Shown: positions 1-6,911, counted from the first letter of the stretch. The stretch is 8,196 nucleotides of DNA from an uncultured Flavobacteriales bacterium (GCA_905479845.1 CAJQOB010000064.1:1-8196); one strand, 5' to 3'. Notes: generated by a model not told the origin, from the letters alone. Made by a program: numbers and translations.

Positions 1-710
1 GGCCCCCATTCGGTGATCATATATGGCCGATCAAATTTTGCTTTTTCCAGAACCTTGTGAACATTTCCAATATCTCCATAGGTATTGATCCCGTAGATAT
101 CAATAGCGGTCAATTCTTTTTGAACAAAGGCTACCTTTATGTCATTCGTTCCCGCCGTTACTGTTGATGTTGGATGATTTGGATCTTCTTGCTTCACCAT
201 TTCTGCAATATCGTTCACAGCTTTCCATACCTTGGTATTGCTATACTGCAATTCGTACTCGTTTCCAATTCCCCACAGTAGCAATGCCGGATGATCTTTG
301 TACCTGCGAACGGCCAAACGAAACGACTCAAGTTGTTTCTTGATCTTATCTTCATCGTTGTAATCGAACCCGTGACGTTCGTGTTGAACCCACAGCCCCA
401 TCATTACCTTGAGTCCTTTCTTTTCTGCCAAATCCAGCACTTCCTGAGCGTTTTCTACCCCCCATGTACGAATAGTATTTCCACCGCATTCCAAAAGAAC
501 ATCCAAATGCTTCTCTCCTCCTGCACCCTTGATATAGAAAGGCTCTCCATTTACTTGAAGTGTCCACTTTCCGTCTTCTTGTGAAACAGTAACAGGATTA
601 ACTTGTGAAAATGAAAAAAATGAAATCAACACTATCGCGAAAGACAAAATCAAACGCATGTAGACATGCAATCCTGAAGAAGTAGAAGAAAGTCGAAGTG
701 TTGTTTTCAT
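1..710 (-). CDS. Secreted GH2-like TIM-barrel glycoside hydrolase (partial, C-terminus off window)
   Basis: This is the N-terminal 236 codons of a predicted exported glycosidase; the rest lies beyond the left edge. From the ATG at 710, a hydrophobic signal segment (LILSFAIVLISFFSFSQ, residues 20-36) precedes a barrel domain that begins almost at once (NGEPFYIKGAGGEKH, about residues 54-68). Visible motifs are NTIRTW (78-83), LWGIGNEYE (145-153), with E151 the likely acid/base, and MITEWG (231-236), with E234 the likely nucleophile. These match the GH2/GH-A clan barrel. The sugar-binding and immunoglobulin-like domains that precede the barrel in classical GH2 enzymes are absent. A second in-frame ATG at 659 gives a shorter, more ordinary signal peptide and may be the true start. 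The gene lies 72 bp downstream of the kinase on the same strand and has its own promoter-like sequence. The glycan substrate cannot be told; a plant or algal beta-glycan is only a guess. Confidence 0.8.
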   Translation of the reverse strand, partial: MKTTLRLSSTSSGLHVYMRLILSFAIVLISFFSFSQVNPVTVSQEDGKWTLQVNGEPFYIKGAGGEKHLDVLLECGGNTIRTWGVENAQEVLDLAEKKGLKVMMGLWVQHERHGFDYNDEDKIKKQLESFRLAVRRYKDHPALLLWGIGNEYELQYSNTKVWKAVNDIAEMVKQEDPNHPTSTVTAGTNDIKVAFVQKELTAIDIYGINTYGDIGNVHKVLEKAKFDRPYMITEWG

Positions 711-738
711 AATTACATTTACCTTATGGTAACTTGTA

Positions 739-769
739 CAATAATAAGATTTATTTTCTGATTAGCAAA
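739..769 (-). promoter_or_regulatory. Putative Bacteroidota-type promoter of the glycoside hydrolase gene
   Basis: Read on the minus strand, TTTG (769-766) is followed by a 19-nt spacer and TATTATTG (746-739). That box differs at one position from the TAnnTTTG consensus of the Bacteroidota primary sigma factor. A transcript would begin near 732 and give a leader of about 20 nt to the ATG at 710. It suggests the hydrolase can be transcribed separately from the kinase upstream. This is a motif match only. Confidence 0.4.
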
Positions 770-782
770 ATACATTCACCCT

Positions 783-1646
783 CTAAGATGATGTACTTTC
801 TGCCTTCATCTTGTTCAAATGGTAAGAAATCAATCCATCAATTGGCTTACGAATCACCTGCCCCATCTGTGCTCTGTGAAAATCACAAGCATCTGAAAGT
901 TGATTCTTAAACAGGAAAGCTATTGATCCAATGAAGTGTACTTTGTAATTTTTGTAGTCTTGGTAACAACAAACGTGCGCTTCAATGAATTCTTTAAATC
1001 CATTATAGATCATTTCCTTAATGAAATCGTCATCTGCATATTGCACTATGAACTTCATGAATGATGCTAAATAAACATTGGCATCTTTCTCCATGTAAAC
1101 TCGACGTACAATTTCATCTTTTGTCAAGCCCATATCGTACTTCAACGCGTCGTTGATTCGTTTTGGCAATTTGTGATACAAGTAATTTGCTACCAATTTC
1201 TTTCCAAAGTAGGCACCACTACCCTCGTCACCAAGAATGTAACCGAGCGCTGGAACTTCTTCAATAATATTTTCTCCATCGAAGAAACACGAGTTAGAAC
1301 CTGTTCCGATTATACATGAGATCGATGGTTCATCCTCATAAGTTGCGTACGCACATGCTCTCAAATCGTGATCAACCACAATGTGAGCATTCGTAAAAAC
1401 ACGTGATAGCCCTCCGTGAATAATGCTATTCAGCTCATCTGAAGAACACCCCGCACCATAAAAGTAAAGATGCGTTACTGAATCTCGATAAGCGAACAAA
1501 TCTTCATTCTTTTCTATAGCTTCATATACTGTATCCTCATTATGGAAGTAGGGATTTAATCCCATTGTATGGAACGACTCATTAGACGAATCTTTCAATA
1601 AAACCCAGTCACTTTTTGTGGAACCGCTGTCAACTATTAAATGCAT
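783..1646 (-). CDS. BadF/BadG/BcrA/BcrD-type sugar kinase (N-acetylglucosamine kinase-like)
   Basis: This 287-residue cytoplasmic protein has the ASKHA-fold kinase motifs in order. They are the phosphate-1 loop DSGSTKSDW (residues 6-14), YGAGC (63-67), VDHDLRACAYA (91-101) with D94 the probable catalytic base, the phosphate-2 loop IIGTGSNS (112-119) and LGYILGDEGSGAYFGKKL (134-151). Length and motifs fit the compact NAGK-like kinases common in Bacteroidota, usually annotated as N-acetylglucosamine kinase. The start is the only nearby in-frame ATG and places the phosphate-1 loop at the extreme N-terminus, as expected. It is divergent from the Entner-Doudoroff operon and upstream of a secreted glycosidase, so it may phosphorylate the released sugar. 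No nagA or nagB is in the window, so glucose or another hexose is a possible substrate. Family assignment is firm; substrate is not. Confidence 0.85.
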   Translation of the reverse strand: MHLIVDSGSTKSDWVLLKDSSNESFHTMGLNPYFHNEDTVYEAIEKNEDLFAYRDSVTHLYFYGAGCSSDELNSIIHGGLSRVFTNAHIVVDHDLRACAYATYEDEPSISCIIGTGSNSCFFDGENIIEEVPALGYILGDEGSGAYFGKKLVANYLYHKLPKRINDALKYDMGLTKDEIVRRVYMEKDANVYLASFMKFIVQYADDDFIKEMIYNGFKEFIEAHVCCYQDYKNYKVHFIGSIAFLFKNQLSDACDFHRAQMGQVIRKPIDGLISYHLNKMKAESTSS

Positions 1647-1688
1647 GAAAATGTATTAAATTCTACTTATTGTCCTTTGTACACTTTG

Positions 1689-1721
1689 TAAATATATAAA
1701 GAAAAACCGAACCTTGCCAAA
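1689..1721 (-). promoter_or_regulatory. Putative promoter of the BadF-type kinase
   Basis: On the minus strand, TTTG (1721-1718) is followed by 21 nt and TATATTTA (1696-1689), one mismatch from TAnnTTTG. The leader to the ATG at 1646 would be about 35 nt. It contains ACAATAAGTA (1673-1664), the same 10-mer found beside the opposing zwf promoter, so shared control is possible. A direct repeat of CTTTGTA (plus strand 1675-1681 and 1684-1690) lies just downstream of the box. Confidence 0.35.
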
Positions 1722-1816
1722 CTAATTAATCAACAAATGCTAAGCACGCACGACGCTCATAAACTAGAAGCTCTCGCTTCTGTTACTAGAATTCACTGTT
1801 GGCAGCGCACCTAGTT

Positions 1817-1829
1817 TAACTTCAAGTTA
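1817..1829. repeat. Short palindrome in the divergent intergenic region
   Basis: TAACTT and AAGTTA flank a single C, a perfect 6-1-6 inverted repeat. It lies about 60 bp upstream of the zwf promoter elements, between two copies of ACCTAGTTT (1809-1817 and 1840-1848). It could be a protein-binding site, but a palindrome this short in AT-rich DNA may be chance. Confidence 0.25.
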
Positions 1830-1887
1830 CTTAAATTTTACCTAGTTTGCATCAAAAGAACATTTCAAAGTAGTCGATTTTGAAATA

Positions 1888-1910
1888 CTTATTGTATTTT
1901 AGACAATAAG
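1888..1910. promoter_or_regulatory. Inverted-repeat operator candidate over the zwf promoter
   Basis: CTTATTGT (1888-1895) and ACAATAAG (1903-1910) are perfect 8-bp inverted arms separated by 7 nt. The left arm contains the ATTG of the -33 element, and the right arm ends 3 nt before the -7 box of the zwf promoter. Binding here would block RNA polymerase, so a repressor site is the natural reading. The left arm plus two flanking bases (TACTTATTGT, 1886-1895) recurs at 1664-1673 in the kinase leader. No regulator gene is identifiable in the window. Confidence 0.45.
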
Positions 1911-1921
1911 AAGTATATTTG
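1891..1921 (+). promoter_or_regulatory. Promoter of the zwf-pgl-edd-eda operon
   Basis: ATTG (1891-1894), a 19-nt spacer and a perfect TATATTTG (1914-1921) match the Bacteroidota promoter consensus TTTG/TTG-N19-20-TAnnTTTG. Transcription would start around 1926-1928, only about 8-10 nt before the ATG at 1936, so the mRNA leader would be very short. It is the best promoter match in the window. Confidence 0.6.
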
Positions 1922-1935
1922 TGTAACGCATTCTT

Positions 1936-3423
1936 ATGAGTATTAAACGCCCCAAAATAATCAAACCATTTAACGTTGTCGTCTTCGGAGGCGACGGCGA
2001 CCTAGCTTTCAGAAAGATCTATCCAGCACTATTCCACAGATTTGTGGCAAAACAACTGGAAATGGATCACGATATATTCGCGATTACTCGTTCTGAAAAT
2101 AGTGAAGAAAAGTTCTTCGTGAACCTTGAGAAATTTATCATCGAGTCGGTCGATTACGATCTTGATATCAAATTAGTATCTGTTTTCGTTAAGAAGATTA
2201 AACTGATTTACATTCCAGAGCATACGAAAAAAGCATACTCCGAACTCAAGAAACACCTTACAAAGCATCCTGAACGGCAGTGTGTTTATTATTTATCCAC
2301 ACCATCATCTGCGTTTGGGGAAATATCTGATTGTCTGAAAAGCTGTGAGTTGTTGAATACGCGAAGTAAAGTGGTTCTTGAAAAACCCTTAGGCAACAGC
2401 TTAGCCACTTCCCGTGAGATTCATGAAAAAATTGCTAAGTCTTTCTATGAAAATCAGATTTACCGCATCGATCACTACTTGGGAAAAGAAACTGTTCAGA
2501 ATTTAATGGTTCTACGTTTTGCCAACCGTTTGTTTGAGTCTTCCTGGGATTCTGAAAATATAGAAAACGTTCAAATCACCGTAGCAGAGAACTTGGGTGT
2601 TGAGAAGCGAGGAGCATATTATGATCAGAGTGGTGCTTTGTTGGACATGGTTCAAAACCACTTACTTCAACTGCTTTGTTTGATTGCAATGGAACCTCCA
2701 TCTCGACTGGAAGCCAATCATGTCCGAAATGAAAAACTGAAAGTACTCCATGCACTTCGTTTGTTTGATGAAAATTCAGTTCATACAGGTACTGCCCGAG
2801 GACAGTACACACGAGGAAACATGGAAGGAGAAAAAGTCAACTCCTACCTCGAAGATATTGGCAAATATGAATCTGAGACGGAAACTTTTGTTGCAGTCAA
2901 AGCCTATATCGACAATTGGAGATGGAAAGACACCCCGTTCTACCTAAGGACAGGAAAACGAATGATCAAGCGCTATTCTGAGATTATCATCAACTTCAAA
3001 TCAGTGAAACATAATGCCTTCGATTCGAACGGAGACATCCCTGGCAACCAACTGATTATTCGATTACAGCCCGAGGAGCGTATCGAACTTGTACAAATGA
3101 CAAAACTCCCGGGACCTGGGGGGTATCGCTATAAGCCGATTTCTTTGAAACTTGATTACGTCGATTCATTTACAGAACGTTTTCCGGAGGCATACGAACG
3201 ACTAATGATCGATATTCTGAGAGGAGAACAAACACTTTTCATGCGCCAAGATGAATTAGACGCAGCATGGATCTGGATTGAGTCAATTGTTAATGGTTGG
3301 AAGAAGGCAAATCAACCTAAGATTCTCTATGAAGCAGGATCTTGGGGCCCTGGAGAGGGAGTACTAAATGAAAATCATGCATGGTCAAAATCAATAAAGG
3401 CAAATGAGGACGAAGCACTATAA
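1936..3423 (+). CDS. zwf: Glucose-6-phosphate 1-dehydrogenase
   Basis: It oxidises glucose 6-phosphate to 6-phosphoglucono-1,5-lactone, reducing NAD(P), in the cytoplasm; this is the entry step to the Entner-Doudoroff route encoded here. At 495 residues it has normal family length. The N-terminal Rossmann motif is GGDGDLAFRK (18-27). R52 follows the second strand (AITRSE, 49-54) and lies where an arginine contacts the NADP 2'-phosphate in characterised enzymes, so NADP use is plausible. EKPLG (149-153) carries the substrate-binding K150. RIDHYLGKE (177-185) holds substrate-binding H180, and DMVQNHLLQLL (237-247) holds the catalytic base H242. The C-terminal YEAGSWGP motif is present. The start is set by a promoter ending 15 nt upstream and by the Rossmann motif position. 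The 3' end overlaps pgl, which implies translational coupling. Confidence 0.97.
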   Translation: MSIKRPKIIKPFNVVVFGGDGDLAFRKIYPALFHRFVAKQLEMDHDIFAITRSENSEEKFFVNLEKFIIESVDYDLDIKLVSVFVKKIKLIYIPEHTKKAYSELKKHLTKHPERQCVYYLSTPSSAFGEISDCLKSCELLNTRSKVVLEKPLGNSLATSREIHEKIAKSFYENQIYRIDHYLGKETVQNLMVLRFANRLFESSWDSENIENVQITVAENLGVEKRGAYYDQSGALLDMVQNHLLQLLCLIAMEPPSRLEANHVRNEKLKVLHALRLFDENSVHTGTARGQYTRGNMEGEKVNSYLEDIGKYESETETFVAVKAYIDNWRWKDTPFYLRTGKRMIKRYSEIIINFKSVKHNAFDSNGDIPGNQLIIRLQPEERIELVQMTKLPGPGGYRYKPISLKLDYVDSFTERFPEAYERLMIDILRGEQTLFMRQDELDAAWIWIESIVNGWKKANQPKILYEAGSWGPGEGVLNENHAWSKSIKANEDEAL

Positions 3424-4069
3424 AAACATGGAAGAGCTTGAAAAAGCCCTGTTTCATGAGGTCACTACGAAAATCAATCTTTCGATTCAGGAGTATGGAG
3501 ACGCTCGTATTCTCCTTTCTGGAGGAAACACACCCAAGGCTCTCTATTCTAGGATAGCCAAAGCGAATATTGATTGGTCTAAGGTGAAAATCGGCCTAGT
3601 TGACGATCGAAATGTGGAGCTTTCGAGTGAATTCAGCAATGAACAAATGCTAAGAAGCATTTTCTTATCCGCAGATCAGAAAGGTCCTAAGATTATTGGA
3701 ATGGTGGGTAAAAATTCAAATCGAAATCAGATTGAGAGACGGTACTCTTCTTTCTTCAAAAGAATCGACTATACCTTATTAGGCATGGGTGAAGACGGAC
3801 ATACAGCGTCTTTATTCCCTGACGATATGCCATCGGAAGCGAGCCTAAGAAATTCAATCAAGGAAATCATTTTCACAACGGCCCCAAGCTTTCCCAATGA
3901 ACGAATTTCATGTAGTCGTGGATTGATTATTTCGAGTCAGAGCATTGGACTAATGATCGTCGGAGAGAACAAGCTAACAGTTCTTGAAGAATCTGAAGAA
4001 CAAATGCTCCCGATTGGTTATTTTACAAATGCCTGTCAACAATTAACAACTTATTACTGCAAATCATGA
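3404..4069 (+). CDS. pgl: 6-phosphogluconolactonase (DevB/SOL type)
   Basis: It hydrolyses 6-phosphogluconolactone, the product of Zwf, to 6-phosphogluconate. The 221-residue protein shows the family motifs LSGGNTP (38-44, phosphate binding), VDDRNV (66-71, equivalent to the usual DERxV) and LLGMGEDGHTASLFP (125-139) with the catalytic-site H133. Length is normal for the bacterial family. The start is ambiguous. ATG at 3404 overlaps zwf by 20 nt; an in-frame ATG at 3428 begins 4 nt after the zwf stop and removes eight residues (MRTKHYKN) that lie before the conserved helix. Neither has a well-placed Shine-Dalgarno sequence. The stop overlaps the edd start as ATGA, so the two are probably coupled. 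Confidence 0.93.
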   Translation: MRTKHYKNMEELEKALFHEVTTKINLSIQEYGDARILLSGGNTPKALYSRIAKANIDWSKVKIGLVDDRNVELSSEFSNEQMLRSIFLSADQKGPKIIGMVGKNSNRNQIERRYSSFFKRIDYTLLGMGEDGHTASLFPDDMPSEASLRNSIKEIIFTTAPSFPNERISCSRGLIISSQSIGLMIVGENKLTVLEESEEQMLPIGYFTNACQQLTTYYCKS

Positions 4070-5871
4070 GTGTACATTCAGAAATTCAAAGAATTACAGA
4101 TAGAATCATCTCAAGAAGTTCAGAAACGCGGTCTGCGTATACTGAGCAAATGAAATATCAATTCGATCAGGAATCTACGCGATCTGGATTGCATTGCGGG
4201 AATTTGGCTCATGCCTTTGCAGGTTGCGGAGCACAAGATAAATCAGCAATTTCGGAAGGAAAGGTCCCCAATTTAGGGATAATAACAGCCTACAACGATA
4301 TGCTATCAGCTCATAAACCGTTTGAGAAGTATCCTGACATGATTCGTGAATTTGCTCACAAGCATAAGGCTGTTGCGCAGGTTGCTGGTGCAGTTCCAGC
4401 AATGTGCGATGGAGTTACTCAAGGTCAAGTTGGAATGGAGCTATCCCTGTACAGTCGTGATGTGATTGCACTTTCAACTACAATTGGACTCTCTCACAAC
4501 ATGTTCGAAGGAGTTATTAATCTCGGTATTTGTGACAAAATTGTTCCTGGTCTTCTAATCGGAAACTTAAAATTTGGTAATCTTCACGCGCTCTTTATGC
4601 CCGGAGGACCAATGGAATCTGGAATCAGCAATGAAGAAAAAGCCAGGATTCGAAGAGAATATGCGGAAGGGAAAATTGATCGCGCAACTTTACTGAAAGG
4701 CGAATCAGATTCATACCACTCCCCTGGTACATGTACTTTCTACGGAACAGCAAACAGCAACCAGATGTTGATGGAAATTATGGGACTTCAACTTCCTGGT
4801 TCGAGCTTTGTCAATCCTGGAACTGAACTCCGAACACTACTCAACGAGGAGGCTGTGAGAGTATTAGTTGAAATGATTGAAGAAAACAGTTTCGATCGTT
4901 CCATTTCCCAAATCGTCAGTGAAAAGACGATTGTAAACGCAATTATTGGACTACTCGCAACTGGAGGCTCGACCAATCATACGATACACTTAATCGCTAT
5001 TGCAAAAGCAGCAGGAATTATCATTAACTGGACAGACTTCTCTGAATTGTCGAAAATCACACCTCTTCTTACCAGAGTATACCCAAACGGAGCAGCCGAC
5101 GTAAACCACTTCCATGCATCAGGAGGAATGGGATTTGTAATTCGAACCTTATTGGAAAACGGCTTGCTTCACGAAGATGTTCATACGATTCTAGGAAAAG
5201 GGTTAAATCGATATAAAGCAGAACCGAAAATTCAAGATCATAAACTTATTTGGGTTGATGGGGCAAAGGAATCATTAAACCATGCAATATTACGACCTGT
5301 AAGCGAACCATTTAGTCCTGATGGTGGTATAACCATGTTGGAAGGAAATATTGGGCGCTCTGTGCTTAAGAAATCGGCTGTTGATCCAGAAAATTATCGA
5401 ATAGAAGCTCCGGCAATCGTTTTCAACGAGCAAGAAGATCTCATTACCGCCTTCAAAAATGATGAACTCAACAAAGATTTTGTTGCCGTTCTTCCTTTCC
5501 AGGGTCCACAACAGAACGGGATGCCTGAACTTCACCGTTTGACCCCTACCCTCACAATTCTTCAAAAACGAGGGCATAAAGTCGCATTAGTAACTGATGG
5601 TAGAATGTCTGGAGCATCTGGAAAAGTACCATCTGCCATTCACGTAACGCCGGAAGCGAGATGTGGTGGCGTAATTGGAAAGATTAGAACCGGAGATATA
5701 GTTTTAGTTGATGCCAAAAATGGTATTCTTGAATTCAAAGATTCGGCCGTATTAGAGAGAAGCATTGAGAATAAAGATAACTCGACATCAATTGGAACAG
5801 GACGTGAATTATTCAGTTCACTCAGACAAAACGTATCTTCGAGCGAAGAAGGAGCAAGTTTTATTCTATAA
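4066..5871 (+). CDS. edd: Phosphogluconate dehydratase (6-phosphogluconate to KDPG)
   Basis: It dehydrates 6-phosphogluconate to 2-keto-3-deoxy-6-phosphogluconate, the defining first step of the Entner-Doudoroff pathway. At 601 residues it is full length for the IlvD/Edd family. Landmarks are TAYNDMLSAHKP (74-85), AGAVPAMCDGVTQG (107-120), NLGICDK (152-158), GTCTFYGTANSNQM (221-234), LATGGSTNH (297-305) and VTDGRMSGASGK (509-520). C156 and C223 are 67 residues apart, the same spacing as the cluster-ligand cysteines C154 and C221 of the Zymomonas enzyme, so an oxygen-sensitive [4Fe-4S] cluster is expected. The NDMLSAH and MCDGVTQG signatures favour Edd over dihydroxyacid dehydratase, and the neighbours settle it. 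It begins in the ATGA overlap with pgl and ends 3 nt before eda. Confidence 0.97.
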   Translation: MSVHSEIQRITDRIISRSSETRSAYTEQMKYQFDQESTRSGLHCGNLAHAFAGCGAQDKSAISEGKVPNLGIITAYNDMLSAHKPFEKYPDMIREFAHKHKAVAQVAGAVPAMCDGVTQGQVGMELSLYSRDVIALSTTIGLSHNMFEGVINLGICDKIVPGLLIGNLKFGNLHALFMPGGPMESGISNEEKARIRREYAEGKIDRATLLKGESDSYHSPGTCTFYGTANSNQMLMEIMGLQLPGSSFVNPGTELRTLLNEEAVRVLVEMIEENSFDRSISQIVSEKTIVNAIIGLLATGGSTNHTIHLIAIAKAAGIIINWTDFSELSKITPLLTRVYPNGAADVNHFHASGGMGFVIRTLLENGLLHEDVHTILGKGLNRYKAEPKIQDHKLIWVDGAKESLNHAILRPVSEPFSPDGGITMLEGNIGRSVLKKSAVDPENYRIEAPAIVFNEQEDLITAFKNDELNKDFVAVLPFQGPQQNGMPELHRLTPTLTILQKRGHKVALVTDGRMSGASGKVPSAIHVTPEARCGGVIGKIRTGDIVLVDAKNGILEFKDSAVLERSIENKDNSTSIGTGRELFSSLRQNVSSSEEGASFIL

Positions 5872-5874
5872 ATT

Positions 5875-6435
5875 ATGAAGCAAAACAACATTCAAGAAGT
5901 ACTTAAGAATCACCCATTGGTTCCGGTGGTAACTATTCACTCTGAGGATGAAATAGAACCAATTATTTCAGCTTTGAGAAAACGCAATGTGTACTGCATT
6001 GAAGTCACGCTAAGAACGGATTTTGCTTTTGAGGCACTCAGAATAATCAAAGATCGTTACTCCGATATTACTTTAGGGGTTGGAACCGTTGTCAACACTC
6101 AACAAATTGATGAATTAGTTGAAATTGGGGTCGACTTTATCGTAAGTCCAGGTCTCACTTCTAGACTTTATTATCATTTCATGACGTCGAAAATTCCATT
6201 TATTCCAGGTGCATCTACTCCAAGCGAAATCATGCAAGCGCTTGAATATGGCTGTGACACATTGAAGTTTTTCCCTGCAAATCTATTTGGCGGGATTAAG
6301 GCGCTGAAAACATACGGAAACGTTTTTCCTCAGGTGAAATTTTGCCCTACAGGGGGTGTAAACGAATCGACTTTCGAAGAATATTTGGATCTGGATAATG
6401 TAATTTCTGTAGGAGGTTCGTGGATGACGAAATAA
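5875..6435 (+). CDS. eda: KDPG aldolase (2-dehydro-3-deoxyphosphogluconate aldolase), short C-terminus
   Basis: It cleaves KDPG to pyruvate and glyceraldehyde 3-phosphate by a class I Schiff-base mechanism. The 186-residue TIM barrel shows CIEVTLRT (41-48) with the general acid/base E43 and R47, GVGTVV (about 69-74), PGAS (about 108-111), TLKFFPAN (129-136) with Schiff-base lysine K131, and CPTGGV (157-162) at the phosphate site. Typical members have about 205-220 residues and continue 20-25 residues past the GGSWM motif. Here GGSWMTK is followed at once by TAA at the edge of an A tract. Removing one base at 6433 opens a frame that reads on to a stop at 6473-6475 and contains LIEN, similar to many family C-termini. 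All catalytic residues remain, so activity is likely. It begins 3 nt after edd and ends the operon. Confidence 0.93.
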   Translation: MKQNNIQEVLKNHPLVPVVTIHSEDEIEPIISALRKRNVYCIEVTLRTDFAFEALRIIKDRYSDITLGVGTVVNTQQIDELVEIGVDFIVSPGLTSRLYYHFMTSKIPFIPGASTPSEIMQALEYGCDTLKFFPANLFGGIKALKTYGNVFPQVKFCPTGGVNESTFEEYLDLDNVISVGGSWMTK

Positions 6436-6542
6436 AAAAATGCAGCTCATCGAAAATACTTGTCCATCCGTCTGATTGTACCATTTCCTCCTTACAAAGC
6501 GTCTGTTTTTCACTAATTTAGTTGTCTGATAGGATAATATAA
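6436..6542. other. Intergenic gap between the ED operon and the Hpt gene
   Basis: These 107 bp hold no recognisable hairpin terminator after eda and no good promoter. The best -7-like box is TAATTTAG (6514-6521), with no TTTG at the proper distance. AGGA (6531-6534), 8 nt before the ATG at 6543, is one of the few Shine-Dalgarno-like sequences in the window and supports that start. Read-through from the ED operon into the signalling genes is therefore possible. The first 40 bases may instead be the displaced 3' end of eda. Confidence 0.4.
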
Positions 6543-6911
6543 ATGAAAGGACTCCCCACGAACAATCAACCTTCTACATTTGACGCGAAAGATGATTTTC
6601 ACGCCATTCTCGATGAACTCAGAGAAAAAGAGGGAGATTACCTAGTTGATGAATTTATCAAGATTTTTTCGAATCGAATTCCTACAGATATAACTCATTT
6701 GATTGAATCCCGAAAGAATTCAAATTTCCGAGAACTTAAACAAAAGGCTCACTTTCTTTCGACCACACTTGTAACCCTCAAGTTTACCCATGGTCGACTT
6801 CTGGCAAGCGAAATTGAGAACGCTGTTGATTCCGAAGACACTACTAGAGCGCTCAAGCTCACAGATCAATTTATTGAATATTTGAACAAAGCGCTAAACA
6901 CCATTTCATGA
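6543..6911 (+). CDS. Hpt (histidine phosphotransfer) domain protein
   Basis: This 122-residue soluble, mostly helical protein would carry a phosphoryl group between receiver domains in a multistep phosphorelay. The Hpt signature is visible as a helix ending EFIKIFSNRIPTDITHLIES (37-56) followed by LKQKAHFLSTTLVTLKF (65-81). H70 sits where the phospho-accepting histidine of the H-x-L-K-G-S-S motif belongs. The glycine and serine after it are replaced (HFLSTTL), so it is a divergent member. A 4-helix bundle is completed by HGRLLASEIENA and the last helix. AGGA lies 8 nt upstream of the ATG. The stop overlaps the start of the receiver gene as ATGA, strongly suggesting the two proteins are made together and interact. 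No histidine kinase is in the window. Confidence 0.78.
   Translation: MKGLPTNNQPSTFDAKDDFHAILDELREKEGDYLVDEFIKIFSNRIPTDITHLIESRKNSNFRELKQKAHFLSTTLVTLKFTHGRLLASEIENAVDSEDTTRALKLTDQFIEYLNKALNTIS

Noticed and set aside
291..584. 97-codon plus-strand open frame opposite the glycoside hydrolase
   Set aside because: It is antisense to a frame with clear catalytic motifs and a signal peptide; the translation looks like no protein family.
1737..1814. 25-codon frame as a real leader-peptide gene
   Set aside because: No ribosome-binding site, no promoter placed for it and no run of regulatory codons; kept only as part of a finding.
5290..5577. Minus-strand open frame within edd
   Set aside because: Shadow of the well-supported edd gene; no motif or start context.
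6514..6521. TAATTTAG as the -7 box of an Hpt promoter
   Set aside because: There is no TTTG or TTG at 19-21 nt upstream, and the box itself deviates from the consensus.
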